64,000 bases of DNA from VAZQ01 sp963821505 (GTDB lineage: Bacteria; Pseudomonadota; Alphaproteobacteria; Rhizobiales; Xanthobacteraceae), in NCBI GenBank assembly GCA_963821505.1, contig CAWGEH010000010.1, forward strand, positions 62,001 through 126,000, read 5' to 3'. The position numbers were made by a program, and so were the translations under genes. Below are positions 8,740 to 17,989 of the stretch, piece by piece. The notes below the pieces were generated by a model that saw only the letters and a program-made list of their open reading frames with translations, ran no database searches and was not told where the DNA came from. Numbering within the stretch: the stretch's first letter is position 1; every line of letters begins with the position of its first letter.

Positions 8740-9747
8740 TCAGGCCGGCGGTGGCGGCGGCTTGGAGTTGCCGGGCTTGGTCAGACTCAGCCACAATTCG
8801 CGCGAGCTGAGGATACAGAGCGCGACTAAGAACGGGAGAATGAAATAGAGGACGCGAAAAATCAGCAACGACGCGAGCAGCTCGTTCTTGTCGAACTGCG
8901 AGAGCCCCACCAACATGGCCGCGTCGAAGACGCCCAGGCTTCCGGGTGCATGGCTGACAAACCCGAGCAAGGTCGCCAGCACGAATGTGACGAGCAGGGC
9001 GGCGAAGCCGATCGCGGGCTCCGCGGGCAGCAGCACATACATGGCGAGCGCACCGATCGTGAGATCCGTGATCCCGATTCCGATCTGCACGAAGGTGAGG
9101 GCTGCATTGGGCAGCGTAATCTGCCAGTCGCCATAGCCTACGGTTCGCGGCCTCGGCACCAGCCACAGGACGTAGCCGACGATCGTCGCCAGTCCCATGA
9201 ATGCGATGGTCCGGTTGAGCCACGGCGGCAGTTGGTTCACGACGCTGGCCGCGTCCGGCGCGTAGCCCATGCTCAGGCCGAGAATGAACCCGTTTCCCAG
9301 CCAGAAGGTCAGTCCGGTCACGAAGGCGATCTTCGCGACGTCGATGATGCCGAGTTCCCACGGCGAGTAGATGCGCAACCGCACCGCCCCGCCGGTGAAT
9401 ACGGTGGCGCCGAGATTGTGCCCGATCGAGTAGCTGGTGAAGCTGGCAAGCGCGGCCACCCGGTAGGGCACTCGGGCGCGCCCGATCGTGCGGAGCGCAA
9501 AGAAATCGTAGAAGGTCAACGTCACGTATCCGGCCGCGACGAGGACGCACGCAAGCGCAATCGTGCGGGCCGTCGTCGGCCGCAGCGCGTCGATCACCTT
9601 GTCCACGTCGACATCGCGAAGCAGGCGCGACAAGGTGATCAGGGCAACCGCGATGATCAGCAGGCTTATTGCAAGCGCAATTCGATTCCAGCCAACCTTC
9701 GCATCGACCGCCCGCGTCACGGCGCTCATCGCGTTCAGCACGTGCAT
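8740..9747 (-). CDS. Flippase-like integral membrane protein (LPG synthase TM region / UPF0104 family)
   Basis: About 335 residues with eight or more hydrophobic spans. Family landmarks are SYSIGHNLGATVFTGGAVRLR near the middle and HAPGSLGVFDAAMLVG toward the end, matching the membrane region of MprF-like lysylphosphatidylglycerol synthases and stand-alone UPF0104 proteins (COG0392). The soluble aminoacyl-transfer domain is absent, so it is likely a lipid flippase or lipid-binding transporter rather than a synthase. The start is uncertain (ATG at 9747 or 9729). It is transcribed divergently from a glycosyltransferase gene, which hints at a shared role in envelope lipids. Confidence 0.8.
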   Translation of the reverse strand: MHVLNAMSAVTRAVDAKVGWNRIALAISLLIIAVALITLSRLLRDVDVDKVIDALRPTTARTIALACVLVAAGYVTLTFYDFFALRTIGRARVPYRVAALASFTSYSIGHNLGATVFTGGAVRLRIYSPWELGIIDVAKIAFVTGLTFWLGNGFILGLSMGYAPDAASVVNQLPPWLNRTIAFMGLATIVGYVLWLVPRPRTVGYGDWQITLPNAALTFVQIGIGITDLTIGALAMYVLLPAEPAIGFAALLVTFVLATLLGFVSHAPGSLGVFDAAMLVGLSQFDKNELLASLLIFRVLYFILPFLVALCILSSRELWLSLTKPGNSKPPPPPA

Positions 9748-10058
9748 CCGGTGATGAGCTCTTCCGACGGTCGCGATGATTCGCGAGCGGCAACCTCCCA
9801 TCTCGTTGCAACAGCAGTGTTACAGCGCCTGCGACCAGGTGGCTCGGACCGATCGCCTGGGGACTCGCGACCATGCATGAGGGCCGCATCGGGGGATTGT
9901 CATACGGCTGAGACGTGAACTGACGATTCTCGCGACATGCGATTCGTCGAACAAACCAGTAGCCGGACCGATCCTTGGGCCGCCGGCCGTCCCGATGGCC
10001 GATGGCGGGCCCGGCGTTGCGGCCGCGCGCAGCTCGTGGTCGAGGTCCGGGCCGCCTG
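9748..10058. other. Divergent intergenic region
   Basis: About 310 bases between the flippase-like gene and the glycosyltransferase gene. It must hold both promoters. I see no clear palindrome or conserved box. Confidence 0.4.
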
Positions 10059-11087
10059 ATGCGCGTTCTCATTGCAACCGACGCTTGGCATCCGCAGGTC
10101 AACGGCGTGGTGCGCACGCTGACGTCGCTGGCGGCGAGCGCTCGCAGGTTGGGGGTGGAGGTCGCCTTCCTGACGCCGGAGGGTTTTCCCTCGGTGCCGG
10201 TGCCAACCTATCCGGGCCTGCGCTGCGCCCTGCCGAGCCCGCGCGCGATCGCGCGCCGCATCGAGCAGGCGCGGCCGGACGCGATCCACATCGCAACGGA
10301 AGGCAGCATCGGCTACTTGGTGCGCCGTTATTGCCTGCGGTCCGGCTTGCCGTTTACCACCAGCTATACGACGCGGTTCCCGGAATACATCTCGGTACGC
10401 TTGGCGATCCCGGAAGCATGGATCTACGCCGTCTTGCGCCGTTTTCATGCCGCCGCGACGGTCACGATGGTCTCTACGCCCTCGCTGATCGCCGAGCTGT
10501 CGCAGCGTGGCTTCAAGAATCTCGACATGTGGACGCGCGGCGTCGACACCGAGCTGTTCAGGCCCGAGCGCGCCATCGACCTCGGCTTGCCGCGGCCGAT
10601 CTTTGCCTGCGTCGGACGCATCGCCGTCGAAAAGAACCTGGCGGCGTTCCTCGCGCTCGACCTGCCGGGATCGAAGGTCGTGATCGGGCAAGGTCCGCAA
10701 GAGCCCGAGCTGCGGCGGCGGTTTCCCGACGCCAAATTTCTCGGACTGCTCGACGAGAAGGTGCTGCCGGCCTACCTGGCGGGCTCCGACGTCTTCGTGT
10801 TCCCGAGCAGGACCGACACGTTCGGCGTTGTGCAGCTCGAAGCGCTCGCGTGCGGGGTGCCGGTTGCCGCCTATCCGGTCACCGGGCCCAAGGACGTCAT
10901 TGGTCAGGATCCCGTGGGGGTGCTGAACGAGGACTTGCGCGTCGCCTGCATGGGCGCCCTGCACGTCTCGCGCAAGGCCTGCCGCGCGTTCGCCCTCTGT
11001 CGCTCGTGGGAAGCGAGCGCGCGCCAGTTCATCGGCCACGTCAATCGCGTCGCGATCGATCGCTTCCGCGCCCCGCGAGCCGCCTGA
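10059..11087 (+). CDS. GT4 family glycosyltransferase
   Basis: 342 residues from the ATG at 10059, which gives the typical opening MRVLIATDAWHPQVNGVVR of GT-B fold glycosyltransferases (family GT4, related to PimB/MgtA/SQD2-like lipid glycosyltransferases). The donor site is seen at FPSRTDTFGVVQLEALACG, the E-x7-E motif with Asp in the first position. A phosphate-binding region lies at FACVGRIAVEKN. These enzymes usually transfer a sugar from a nucleotide donor to a lipid or glycan at the inner membrane. Acceptor and donor cannot be told. Confidence 0.85.
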   Translation: MRVLIATDAWHPQVNGVVRTLTSLAASARRLGVEVAFLTPEGFPSVPVPTYPGLRCALPSPRAIARRIEQARPDAIHIATEGSIGYLVRRYCLRSGLPFTTSYTTRFPEYISVRLAIPEAWIYAVLRRFHAAATVTMVSTPSLIAELSQRGFKNLDMWTRGVDTELFRPERAIDLGLPRPIFACVGRIAVEKNLAAFLALDLPGSKVVIGQGPQEPELRRRFPDAKFLGLLDEKVLPAYLAGSDVFVFPSRTDTFGVVQLEALACGVPVAAYPVTGPKDVIGQDPVGVLNEDLRVACMGALHVSRKACRAFALCRSWEASARQFIGHVNRVAIDRFRAPRAA

Positions 11088-11138
11088 GCGCGGCGAATCC
11101 GGTCTTGACCACTCGCTGCGATGGCGCGAGCTTGCGCC

Positions 11139-12314
11139 ATGTTCGTCGCGTTCTTCCACGAGCTCAAAGCCGCCGGCGTGCCGGTAACGCTGCGCGAGTA
11201 TCTCACGCTGATGGAGGCGATGGAGAAGGACCTCGCCGGCCGCCGGGTCGAGGACTTCTATTATCTGTCGCGGGCGGCGCTGATCAAGGACGAGCGCAAT
11301 CTCGACAAGTTCGACCGCGTCTTCGGTCACGTGTTCAAGGGCCTCGAGCTGATGAGCGAGACGCCCGCCGCCGAAATCCCGGCCGAGTGGCTCAGGAAGC
11401 TCGCCGAAAAATACCTCACCGAGGAAGAGAAGAAGCAGATCGAGGCCATGGGGGGTCTCGACAAGCTGCTCGAGACCTTGCGCCAGCGCATGAAGGAGCA
11501 GAGGGGCCGCCATCAGGGCGGCAAGAAGTGGATCGGCACCGCCGGCACGTCGCCGTTCGGCGCCTACGGCTACAACCCGGAAGGCGTTCGCATCGGCCAG
11601 GACCAGAATCGCAATTTCCGCGCGCTCAAGGTCTGGGACCGGCGCGAGTTCAAGGACCTCGACGATCGTGTCGAGCTGGGCACGCGCAACATCAAGATCG
11701 CGCTGCGCCGCTTGCGCAGGTTCGCGCGCACCGGCGCGCCCGAGGAGCTCGATCTCGACGGCACCATCAAGGGCACGGCGCACAAGGGCTATCTCGATAT
11801 CCTGATGCGGCCGGAGCGGCACAATGCGGTGAAGGTTCTGTTGTTCTTCGATGTCGGCGGCTCGATGGACTGGCACGTCAAGGCGACCGAGGAGCTGTTC
11901 TCGGCCGCGCGCACCGAGTTCAAGCATATGGAGCAGCTCTATTTCCACAATTGCCTGTACGAGAGGGTGTGGAGGGAAAACCGCCGCCGCTTCGACCACG
12001 TCACGCCGACCTGGGATGTGCTGCACATGTATCCGCACGACTACAAGGCGATCTTCGTGGGGGATGCCTCGATGTCGCCCTACGAGGTCATGGCCCCGGG
12101 CGGCTCGGTCGAGCACTATAACGAGGAAACCGGCGCCGTTTGGATGGAACGCGTCGCGCGCACCTACCCCGCCTGCGTCTGGCTCAATCCGGTGGCGGAG
12201 AAGGAGTGGGACCACACCCAATCGATCGGCCTCATGCGCCAGCTCATGGGCGGACGGATGTACCCGCTGACGCTCGAGGGCCTGGACCGGGCGATGCGGG
12301 AATTGGTGCGGTAA
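11139..12314 (+). CDS. VWA domain protein, CoxE-like (COG3825 type)
   Basis: 391 residues. It starts MFVAFFHELKAAGVPVTLRE, the conserved N-terminus of CoxE-like proteins, so the ATG at 11139 is chosen over 11121. The C-terminal half is a von Willebrand A domain with a degenerate metal site in FFDVGGSMDWHV, typical of this family, and ends in AMRELVR. Such proteins usually work with a MoxR AAA+ ATPase to insert cofactors or remodel partners; no moxR gene is in the neighbourhood. The middle segment GTSPFGAYGYNPEG is also family-typical. Confidence 0.85.
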   Translation: MFVAFFHELKAAGVPVTLREYLTLMEAMEKDLAGRRVEDFYYLSRAALIKDERNLDKFDRVFGHVFKGLELMSETPAAEIPAEWLRKLAEKYLTEEEKKQIEAMGGLDKLLETLRQRMKEQRGRHQGGKKWIGTAGTSPFGAYGYNPEGVRIGQDQNRNFRALKVWDRREFKDLDDRVELGTRNIKIALRRLRRFARTGAPEELDLDGTIKGTAHKGYLDILMRPERHNAVKVLLFFDVGGSMDWHVKATEELFSAARTEFKHMEQLYFHNCLYERVWRENRRRFDHVTPTWDVLHMYPHDYKAIFVGDASMSPYEVMAPGGSVEHYNEETGAVWMERVARTYPACVWLNPVAEKEWDHTQSIGLMRQLMGGRMYPLTLEGLDRAMRELVR

Positions 12315-12352
12315 GGGGACGAGAAGTAGTCGGTATCCCTCGGATCACTCCA

Positions 12353-15262
12353 TTAATCGTTTGTGATGATATCCATGGTCGCTCTTTCCACAGTCAGCCG
12401 CCGGCCGTCTCGCTGTTCGGCGGTAACGAGCACCTCGCCCGGCAGATGCCGAACCGGAATGTCGACGGAGAACGACCCGTCGGCTTGAACCGGGACACGT
12501 TCCGCGACGACTTCGTTGTCGAAACGGATCCGCACCAGGGTTTCCGGACCCGAGCTCGGAAGGAAGTTCGTTCCGATCACACGCGCCGTTTCACCTGCTT
12601 CGATCAAAGACGCTCCGGGCTTGTCTGCGCTGAAGACGAAAACCATCGGCGTTCGAGCAGGCGCAAACGGCAGTTCCCCGCTCGCAGCGATCACCTGCCG
12701 GAGGCGCGTTCCTTCCAGAATTAGCCCGCGAACTCGGCGGGATCCGGTCACTGCGCGGCTCCGGATTCGCTCCGCGAGTTTGCCGTCACCGGGCCGATAA
12801 ATGTTCGGAACAACAAGCGGAATTTCACGTCCGGATCTGTCGATTTGCGAAATCGTTCCTCCGGAGATTGCAATCTCCTGGACGTTGTCGCCGGAAATCT
12901 GGAGGTCTGTCACCCAACCATTGCGGACAATTATCATCGAGCAGGCGGAACAAACCGCTGGATCATCCAATCCGCGGAACGGCTGGCTCGAACCGGTGCC
13001 GGGATCGATCGCGACCGTAGTTTCGACCGGAGCTTCAGCCACGACTGCACCGGGAAAACGACATCGCCCGGCGTCGGCTCCGCTTTGTCGAGGCAGGTCC
13101 AATGTCCAGAGACCGCGACCATTCGTAGATACCCAGATGGCACCCGTCGGCGGGAAATAGAACGAGCTAACGTAGGTGACTGGCTTCGATCCCGCGATCT
13201 CGGCCCACGTGTTGCCCCCGTCCGTGGATCTGATGATGCCGTTCTGGATCGTGCCAACGAGTATGTGACACGAATCATAGGGGTCCCATGCGATCACACT
13301 TGCAAGGGAGAGCTCGGATAAGGCGAAGAGATATTGCCCGCCACCCGTAACTGTCTGGGTGAGTTGTGGCAGTGGATGCCACGTAACGCCGCCATCAGCC
13401 GAAAACTTCATCTCACCGCCATCGACGTCGGGCGCAATCAAATGATCCGGATTTTTGGGGTCCGCACCAAAGACCACGTATCTGGCTATCGGTGTGCGAA
13501 GGGATCCGAGCGCGACATTTCCCAAGGCATCTGCAGGGGTCACCGTCGCCTGGCCGGCGAGGCCCGCCGCTCGCATCAGGCCCAACCGCAAGCCTCCGTT
13601 GGGAAGCGATCCCGGTCGCTGCACGCCTTGATAGAGGACTGGAGTTCCAGCCGGTCCCGCAAACACGGATGCGCCCTTCGGTGCGAGCAGTAGCGAGAAG
13701 GACTTGGACCAGGAAACACCGGCTGTCGAGGTGAAGTAGAAGTCGAAGCTTGGCGGGGACGCTGCTGCGTTGGAAACGTCCTGGAGATACGAATCGCCAT
13801 CGATCAGGAACGGCGCGTCGGCCTGGTTTGCTGGGTTACCGGCCGGGGCGTTGGGCCAGCCCCTGACATTTTCGAACTGAGGCCCCGCGACGAAGTTGAA
13901 GCACGGGCCGCAAGCCGACCCGGTGACCTTGGGCCGAAAGTCGATAGATCCGGAGCTCACGCGGATAAAGCGTCCCTCACAGCAGATCGATCCCGTCCAC
14001 GACTGACCACCGTCGGAGGAGGCCTTGAGATCGTTGTCCTGCGTCGCGTAATAGAGGTCCTGATGCGCAGGCGGTCCTGGGAACGCCTGGCCGGTCACCT
14101 CGGCGATTTGTAGCGCGTCAAAGCCGCCATACCCGCCGCCAGTGAGTGTCCACGTTCCTCCTTGATCGGAGGTTCGATGCACGCCCCCGTCGGTGGCAAG
14201 GAGGACGGGGACCGTAAGATCCAAATCGAAGGCGATGTCCGAAGGATCGTCGTGGTCTGATGTAAGGTCAGTCCAGCCGCCGGTGCCTGCCAGCCCGGCA
14301 ATCGAGAATGTCTGACGATGCAGTTTGGCTCCGTCTCCGTAATAGACGTCGAATTTGCTTTGATCCCCGGATAATGAGCGGGCCACGCGGACGAAAGCCT
14401 CTCTGGTATTGACACTCGGTGCCGTGATCTGAGTCCAGCTCGCTCCGCCGTCGGACGAAAGCCAGAGCTTCTGGCCCCCGCTCGCGTGCAAGAAGATCGA
14501 ACTAGGGCCGCTCCACCACGGCGCTGCGAACGCGTGAGTGACCGGCACCTGTCCCGAGGTAGAGACGTCTTGGGCCTTCGTCCACACGCCGTTGCTGTTG
14601 AGGTACCACAGCCCGGCATCAGCGGCCGCGACGCCGGATGTCCGATTGATGACCAACACGGAACGTACGCGGTTTCGAAACGGATCGGAGCCACCGGTGT
14701 TGGCATCCAAAACGATATGAGACCAAGTAGCACCGTCGTCGTTGCTCACTGCTAACCCGCAATCGGTCCCCACGTAGAACGTGCGCGAAAGCGGCATGTG
14801 CGAGATCCCGTAAGCACCGGGACGGTCGGGGCAATCCGGACCTGGCGGCGGCGCCCAGCCCGACGGCTGACCCCAGCTGCCGCCGCCATCGGTGCTTCGC
14901 CAAATCCCACCATCGTTAAGGGTCCGATACTGCGGCTGGGTCGTCGCAATGATCGTGTCCGGAGCCAAGGACGCAATCGCCACGTCGATCGTTTTGAAAT
15001 TGGGCAAGCCATCCAGGTGCTGCCAACTATTTCCCCCGTCGAAGGTACGAAAGAGTCCGCCGGTCTCCGTCGCGACGACCATCCGCTGACCGTTGTTGGA
15101 TGTGAGGGCGATGGATAGCGCCCGGCCGCCCTGAGCTACTCTCGGCGGTGCAATCGTCACGGGTCCGGACGAGCAGGCGGCCAAAAACGCCGCCAACGCC
15201 AACAATCCGGCCCCAAGCCCGCGCCGACTGATCCGTGACAAAACCCTGGACTGTATGCTCAT
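12353..15262 (-). CDS. Large BNR/Asp-box beta-propeller lipoprotein
   Basis: 969 residues. The N-terminus carries a lipoprotein signal with lipobox AFLAAC, so the protein is probably anchored to a membrane facing the periplasm or outside. At least eight Asp-box repeats are visible (for example FDGGNSW, STDGGGSW, SSDGGASW, SADGGVTW, STDGGNTW), which define one or two multi-bladed propellers of the sialidase/sortilin type over residues 50-730. The last 120 residues (around ETARVIGTNFLPSSGPE) resemble an IPT/TIG-like beta-sandwich. No catalytic sialidase arginine triad could be assigned, so a binding or surface role is as likely as an enzyme. Confidence 0.8.
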   Translation of the reverse strand: MSIQSRVLSRISRRGLGAGLLALAAFLAACSSGPVTIAPPRVAQGGRALSIALTSNNGQRMVVATETGGLFRTFDGGNSWQHLDGLPNFKTIDVAIASLAPDTIIATTQPQYRTLNDGGIWRSTDGGGSWGQPSGWAPPPGPDCPDRPGAYGISHMPLSRTFYVGTDCGLAVSNDDGATWSHIVLDANTGGSDPFRNRVRSVLVINRTSGVAAADAGLWYLNSNGVWTKAQDVSTSGQVPVTHAFAAPWWSGPSSIFLHASGGQKLWLSSDGGASWTQITAPSVNTREAFVRVARSLSGDQSKFDVYYGDGAKLHRQTFSIAGLAGTGGWTDLTSDHDDPSDIAFDLDLTVPVLLATDGGVHRTSDQGGTWTLTGGGYGGFDALQIAEVTGQAFPGPPAHQDLYYATQDNDLKASSDGGQSWTGSICCEGRFIRVSSGSIDFRPKVTGSACGPCFNFVAGPQFENVRGWPNAPAGNPANQADAPFLIDGDSYLQDVSNAAASPPSFDFYFTSTAGVSWSKSFSLLLAPKGASVFAGPAGTPVLYQGVQRPGSLPNGGLRLGLMRAAGLAGQATVTPADALGNVALGSLRTPIARYVVFGADPKNPDHLIAPDVDGGEMKFSADGGVTWHPLPQLTQTVTGGGQYLFALSELSLASVIAWDPYDSCHILVGTIQNGIIRSTDGGNTWAEIAGSKPVTYVSSFYFPPTGAIWVSTNGRGLWTLDLPRQSGADAGRCRFPGAVVAEAPVETTVAIDPGTGSSQPFRGLDDPAVCSACSMIIVRNGWVTDLQISGDNVQEIAISGGTISQIDRSGREIPLVVPNIYRPGDGKLAERIRSRAVTGSRRVRGLILEGTRLRQVIAASGELPFAPARTPMVFVFSADKPGASLIEAGETARVIGTNFLPSSGPETLVRIRFDNEVVAERVPVQADGSFSVDIPVRHLPGEVLVTAEQRDGRRLTVERATMDIITND

Positions 15263-15580
15263 GACCTATCCAAGAGGTCCTGATCTGCAATTCGCAGCTG
15301 CGCTCCAGATTGGCGACAACCTTAGCGATTTTCTGCATCCTCTGGAAGCGGAAACTCGAGTGAGATTCGGCGCGACAGCCGGCCGCGACCGCCCTGTGCG
15401 CGACGCGTTCGAGCTTTTCCAAAATTCCGTCCTCCTGCAGGAGGCTGTCGAGCGTCGACCCGCGGTGATCGAGCTTCTTCTTGCGCTTGCGAGTAACGCC
15501 AAGCTGCTTTCGCGCGCGCGCGAGAGAAAAAACGCGCGAGACGGAAATATGAATTCACGCGCGTGTCGGCGCGCGTCCGC
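15263..15580. other. Intergenic stretch without a supported gene
   Basis: About 320 bases between two minus-strand genes. A plus-strand frame from 15255 crosses it but runs over both neighbours and resembles nothing I know. A run of alternating GC (cgcgcgcgcgcg) is near 15515. It should contain the promoter of the BNR lipoprotein gene. Confidence 0.4.
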
Positions 15581-16477
15581 TCATAGATTGCTAGGCGTCC
15601 CGACCCAGCGGCCCATGCGCGCCAGGTGGCGGGAGATCGCAATATCGGTGACGCGGCCGATCAGATTCGCCACTGGAACCGGACCGTGCGCGACCGTATC
15701 GCGACTGTCGACGCTGTCCGTGCGGTTGTCGCCCAAGACATAAACATGTCCCGGCGGCACCCGGATTTCCGGCAGATCGGCAAAGCGTCCCCGTACGGGA
15801 CCGGCCTCGACATAGGGTTCCTCCACCATCATCCCATTGACGATGGCGCGACCACCCTTGATGGCGATGCGGTCACCTTCCACCGCGACGATGCGCTTGA
15901 TGTAATGAAGGTGCGGCTGCTTCGGGTGGATGTACACCGCGACCTCGCCCCGACTGGGCGGACGGGTGCGGTAGTAGCTTGCATCGGCGAGAAAATACTC
16001 GCCTGCCTGCAGCGTGGGTTCCATGCTGGGAGTAAGGGCGTTCAGCAACAGGAGTTGACCCGACGCTTTGGCGTGCACCGCGTAGATGCAGGGGGCCGCA
16101 AAGACGAGGCAGGCGAGCACAAACACGCCAGCATAGGTCGTCCAGCGATGATAGCCTTCATGCGGATAATCGCGCATCCGCTGGGCGCGCAGAACCGCGT
16201 CCACCATGATGTACAGCCATAGCCCGAACAGGAGCGTGAGGCTGACGGCAAACATCCAAAAGCGCGCCAGCACCCCCATCATCGCGAACATCACCAGCGT
16301 GTCCGCGATCATGACGAGGACGAACAACGTGATGCCGCGCCGTGCCTGACCGATATAAACGTGACCCAGTCCCGGCGTGAGCACCGTCAGCAACGCCGTC
16401 ACCCAAGGGGACGGGCCGCGTCGCGCGTTTGTTCGGTTGTTCGCCTCGGCCGATGCATAATCGGCAAGCGATGTCAT
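15581..16477 (-). CDS. lepB: Signal peptidase I with extra N-terminal membrane segments
   Basis: 298 residues from the ATG at 16477, which has GGAG eight bases upstream. The C-terminal 160 residues are a signal peptidase I: the catalytic serine is Ser151 in LTPSMEPT, the general base Lys194 in HYIKRIVA, and the closing box is GDNRTDSVDSR. The first 130 residues are unlike LepB and hold three to four hydrophobic spans plus a GLGHVYIGQARRG motif like that of small TM2-type membrane proteins. It removes leader peptides from exported proteins; with this architecture it is probably an accessory rather than the housekeeping enzyme. Confidence 0.85.
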   Translation of the reverse strand: MTSLADYASAEANNRTNARRGPSPWVTALLTVLTPGLGHVYIGQARRGITLFVLVMIADTLVMFAMMGVLARFWMFAVSLTLLFGLWLYIMVDAVLRAQRMRDYPHEGYHRWTTYAGVFVLACLVFAAPCIYAVHAKASGQLLLLNALTPSMEPTLQAGEYFLADASYYRTRPPSRGEVAVYIHPKQPHLHYIKRIVAVEGDRIAIKGGRAIVNGMMVEEPYVEAGPVRGRFADLPEIRVPPGHVYVLGDNRTDSVDSRDTVAHGPVPVANLIGRVTDIAISRHLARMGRWVGTPSNL

Positions 16478-16682
16478 CAAGATCTCCGGATTTAGCCGTG
16501 CGCGCGCTGCAACGGACAAGCTGAGGTCGCACCCCTGCTCGACTATTAGTCTCGCGAGGGTCGATTAGGTTCGACCGCAGGCGGTAATTTCTTTCCGGAA
16601 CTCATGCTATCAGAGGGGGTTTCTGCCCCATTTGATAAACTTTTAGTTGTAGAAGACCGCAGCCGCCCGCAGCTGGTCGCTG

Positions 16683-17892
16683 TCAGCGCCGTGCCGTCAG
16701 ATAGGCCCCGAGCAGCGCCATGAGGGCTGCAATGGCGAGCGCGGCAAGCCTTGCCGCCGCGGTCACGCCGGGACCCACCTCGGCCGCTGCCCCGACGGAA
16801 TGGCCGATATGCGCGAGCAGCAATAGGATGAGCGCGCCCGCGACCCACCGCAGCAGGCGATGACGCCGCCAGGGCAGGGGAAGCCGGCTCAGCGCGGCTG
16901 CAACTGCCCCGCTCACGATGGAGGCGCACCCGGCAATGGCCCACCAGGGACCCGCCGTGCGCAGTTGCCGCGCCTTGGCGGAGAACAGATTTTCCCCCAG
17001 GGCCGCGAGGTTTTTGACACCGATGCCCGGGATCGTCTCAAGCCGCTTGCTCGCCTCGTTCGAGCGGTGCTGCGTCTTGATTTGTTTCTCGATCGATCCG
17101 ATCAGCGTTTGCACGGCCTGAAGCTGCGCCGCCAGCACAATGACGCTCGCGCGTGCATCGATCGGCAAGCGCGCATCCTTTTCGTCCGCCACGATCGAGA
17201 GCAATTCCTTCACCCCTTTGTCGCCCTGCGCAGCCACAATGCCGAGTTCGGCCAGATGCGCGCGCAACGCGTTGATCGACTGGGTGCGTTGGCGCATCAG
17301 CAGATCGCGCGTACGGTGCTGCATCAACTGACCTTGCTGCTCGGCCGACTTGATCCGCACGAAACGCATGGTCGGGCGCCGCACCGCCTCACAGATCGCC
17401 TCGGCGTCGGCGGCATCGTTCTTGTTGCGCTTGACGTAGGCCTTCACGTCTTTTGCTGGCATCAGCCGCACCCGGTGGCCGAGCTTCGTGAGCTCGCGCG
17501 CCCAATAATGAGCCGTGGCGCAGGCCTCCATGCCGATGAGGCACGGCGGCAGCGCTTTGAAGAACGCCAGCACCTGGCTACGCCGGAGTTGCTTCCTGAC
17601 AACGACCGTCTCGTTGGCGTCGATGCCGTGGACCTGAAACACGTTCTTGGCGATATCCAACCCGATCGTGGTAATTTGCATTTGGACGGCTCCCCTCATG
17701 TGATTTGCTTCCGACGAAGCACCCTATGGCACATCGATGCCGGGAGCGGGCGCCGTCCACCACATCAAAACCGGCTTGGCTCAGGTAGATTTGCAGCGCG
17801 AGCGCAGCCAGCACTCCGCAGGTGAGGGCGGTGGTATAGATCAAAGCTGGCGGCAGCGCGATCGGGGATCGCTCTCGGGTGCGCGTCTGCAT
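16683..17892 (-). pseudogene. Small membrane protein gene interrupted by an IS110 remnant
   Basis: Two pieces of one membrane protein flank the IS110 sequence. The N-terminal piece (17892 down to about 17746) begins MQTRTRERSPIALPPALIYT and holds one hydrophobic span ending near YLSQAGFD. The C-terminal piece (about 17010 down to 16683) starts near NLFSAKARQLRTAGPWW and holds three spans ending LLGAYLTARR. The C-terminal piece is now in frame with the truncated transposase, which gives a 338-residue chimera. I do not recognise the family; the joined protein would have about 155 residues and four spans. Confidence 0.65.
17010..17745 (-). mobile_element. IS110-family transposase remnant, C-terminal domain missing
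   Basis: The reading frame from 17681 starts MQITTIGLDIAKNVFQVHG, the N-terminal DEDD RuvC-like domain of IS110/IS1111 transposases, and continues through KRNKNDAADAEAICEA. It breaks off in ETIPGIGV, at the start of the Transposase_20 domain that carries the catalytic serine. About 70 percent of the protein is present. Loss of the serine domain means it cannot transpose. The outer limits are approximate, set by where the surrounding membrane protein resumes. Confidence 0.75.
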
Positions 17893-17926
17893 GCCGGTGA
17901 TGCCGGAAAAGCCCCTCAGACGCAGC

Positions 17927-17951
17927 GATGCCCGGGCAGGGCCCGGGCATC
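17927..17951 (-). terminator. Strong hairpin downstream of a small secreted protein gene
   Basis: Perfect inverted repeat GATGCCCGGGC-agg-GCCCGGGCATC, 38 bases past the stop of the minus-strand gene at 17990. Its position and stability fit a transcription terminator, though no U-run follows. Confidence 0.5.
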
Positions 17952-17989
17952 ATCAGAACCGTCGCAGGCCTGCACGGTCCACGGTTCGT

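Noticed and set aside
9900..12221. Long minus-strand frame opposite the glycosyltransferase and VWA genes
   Set aside because: Composition is Arg/His/Gln-rich with no family resemblance; the plus-strand genes are clear.
15255..15743. 162-codon plus-strand frame starting before 15263
   Set aside because: It overlaps the minus-strand lipoprotein and signal peptidase genes and matches nothing known.
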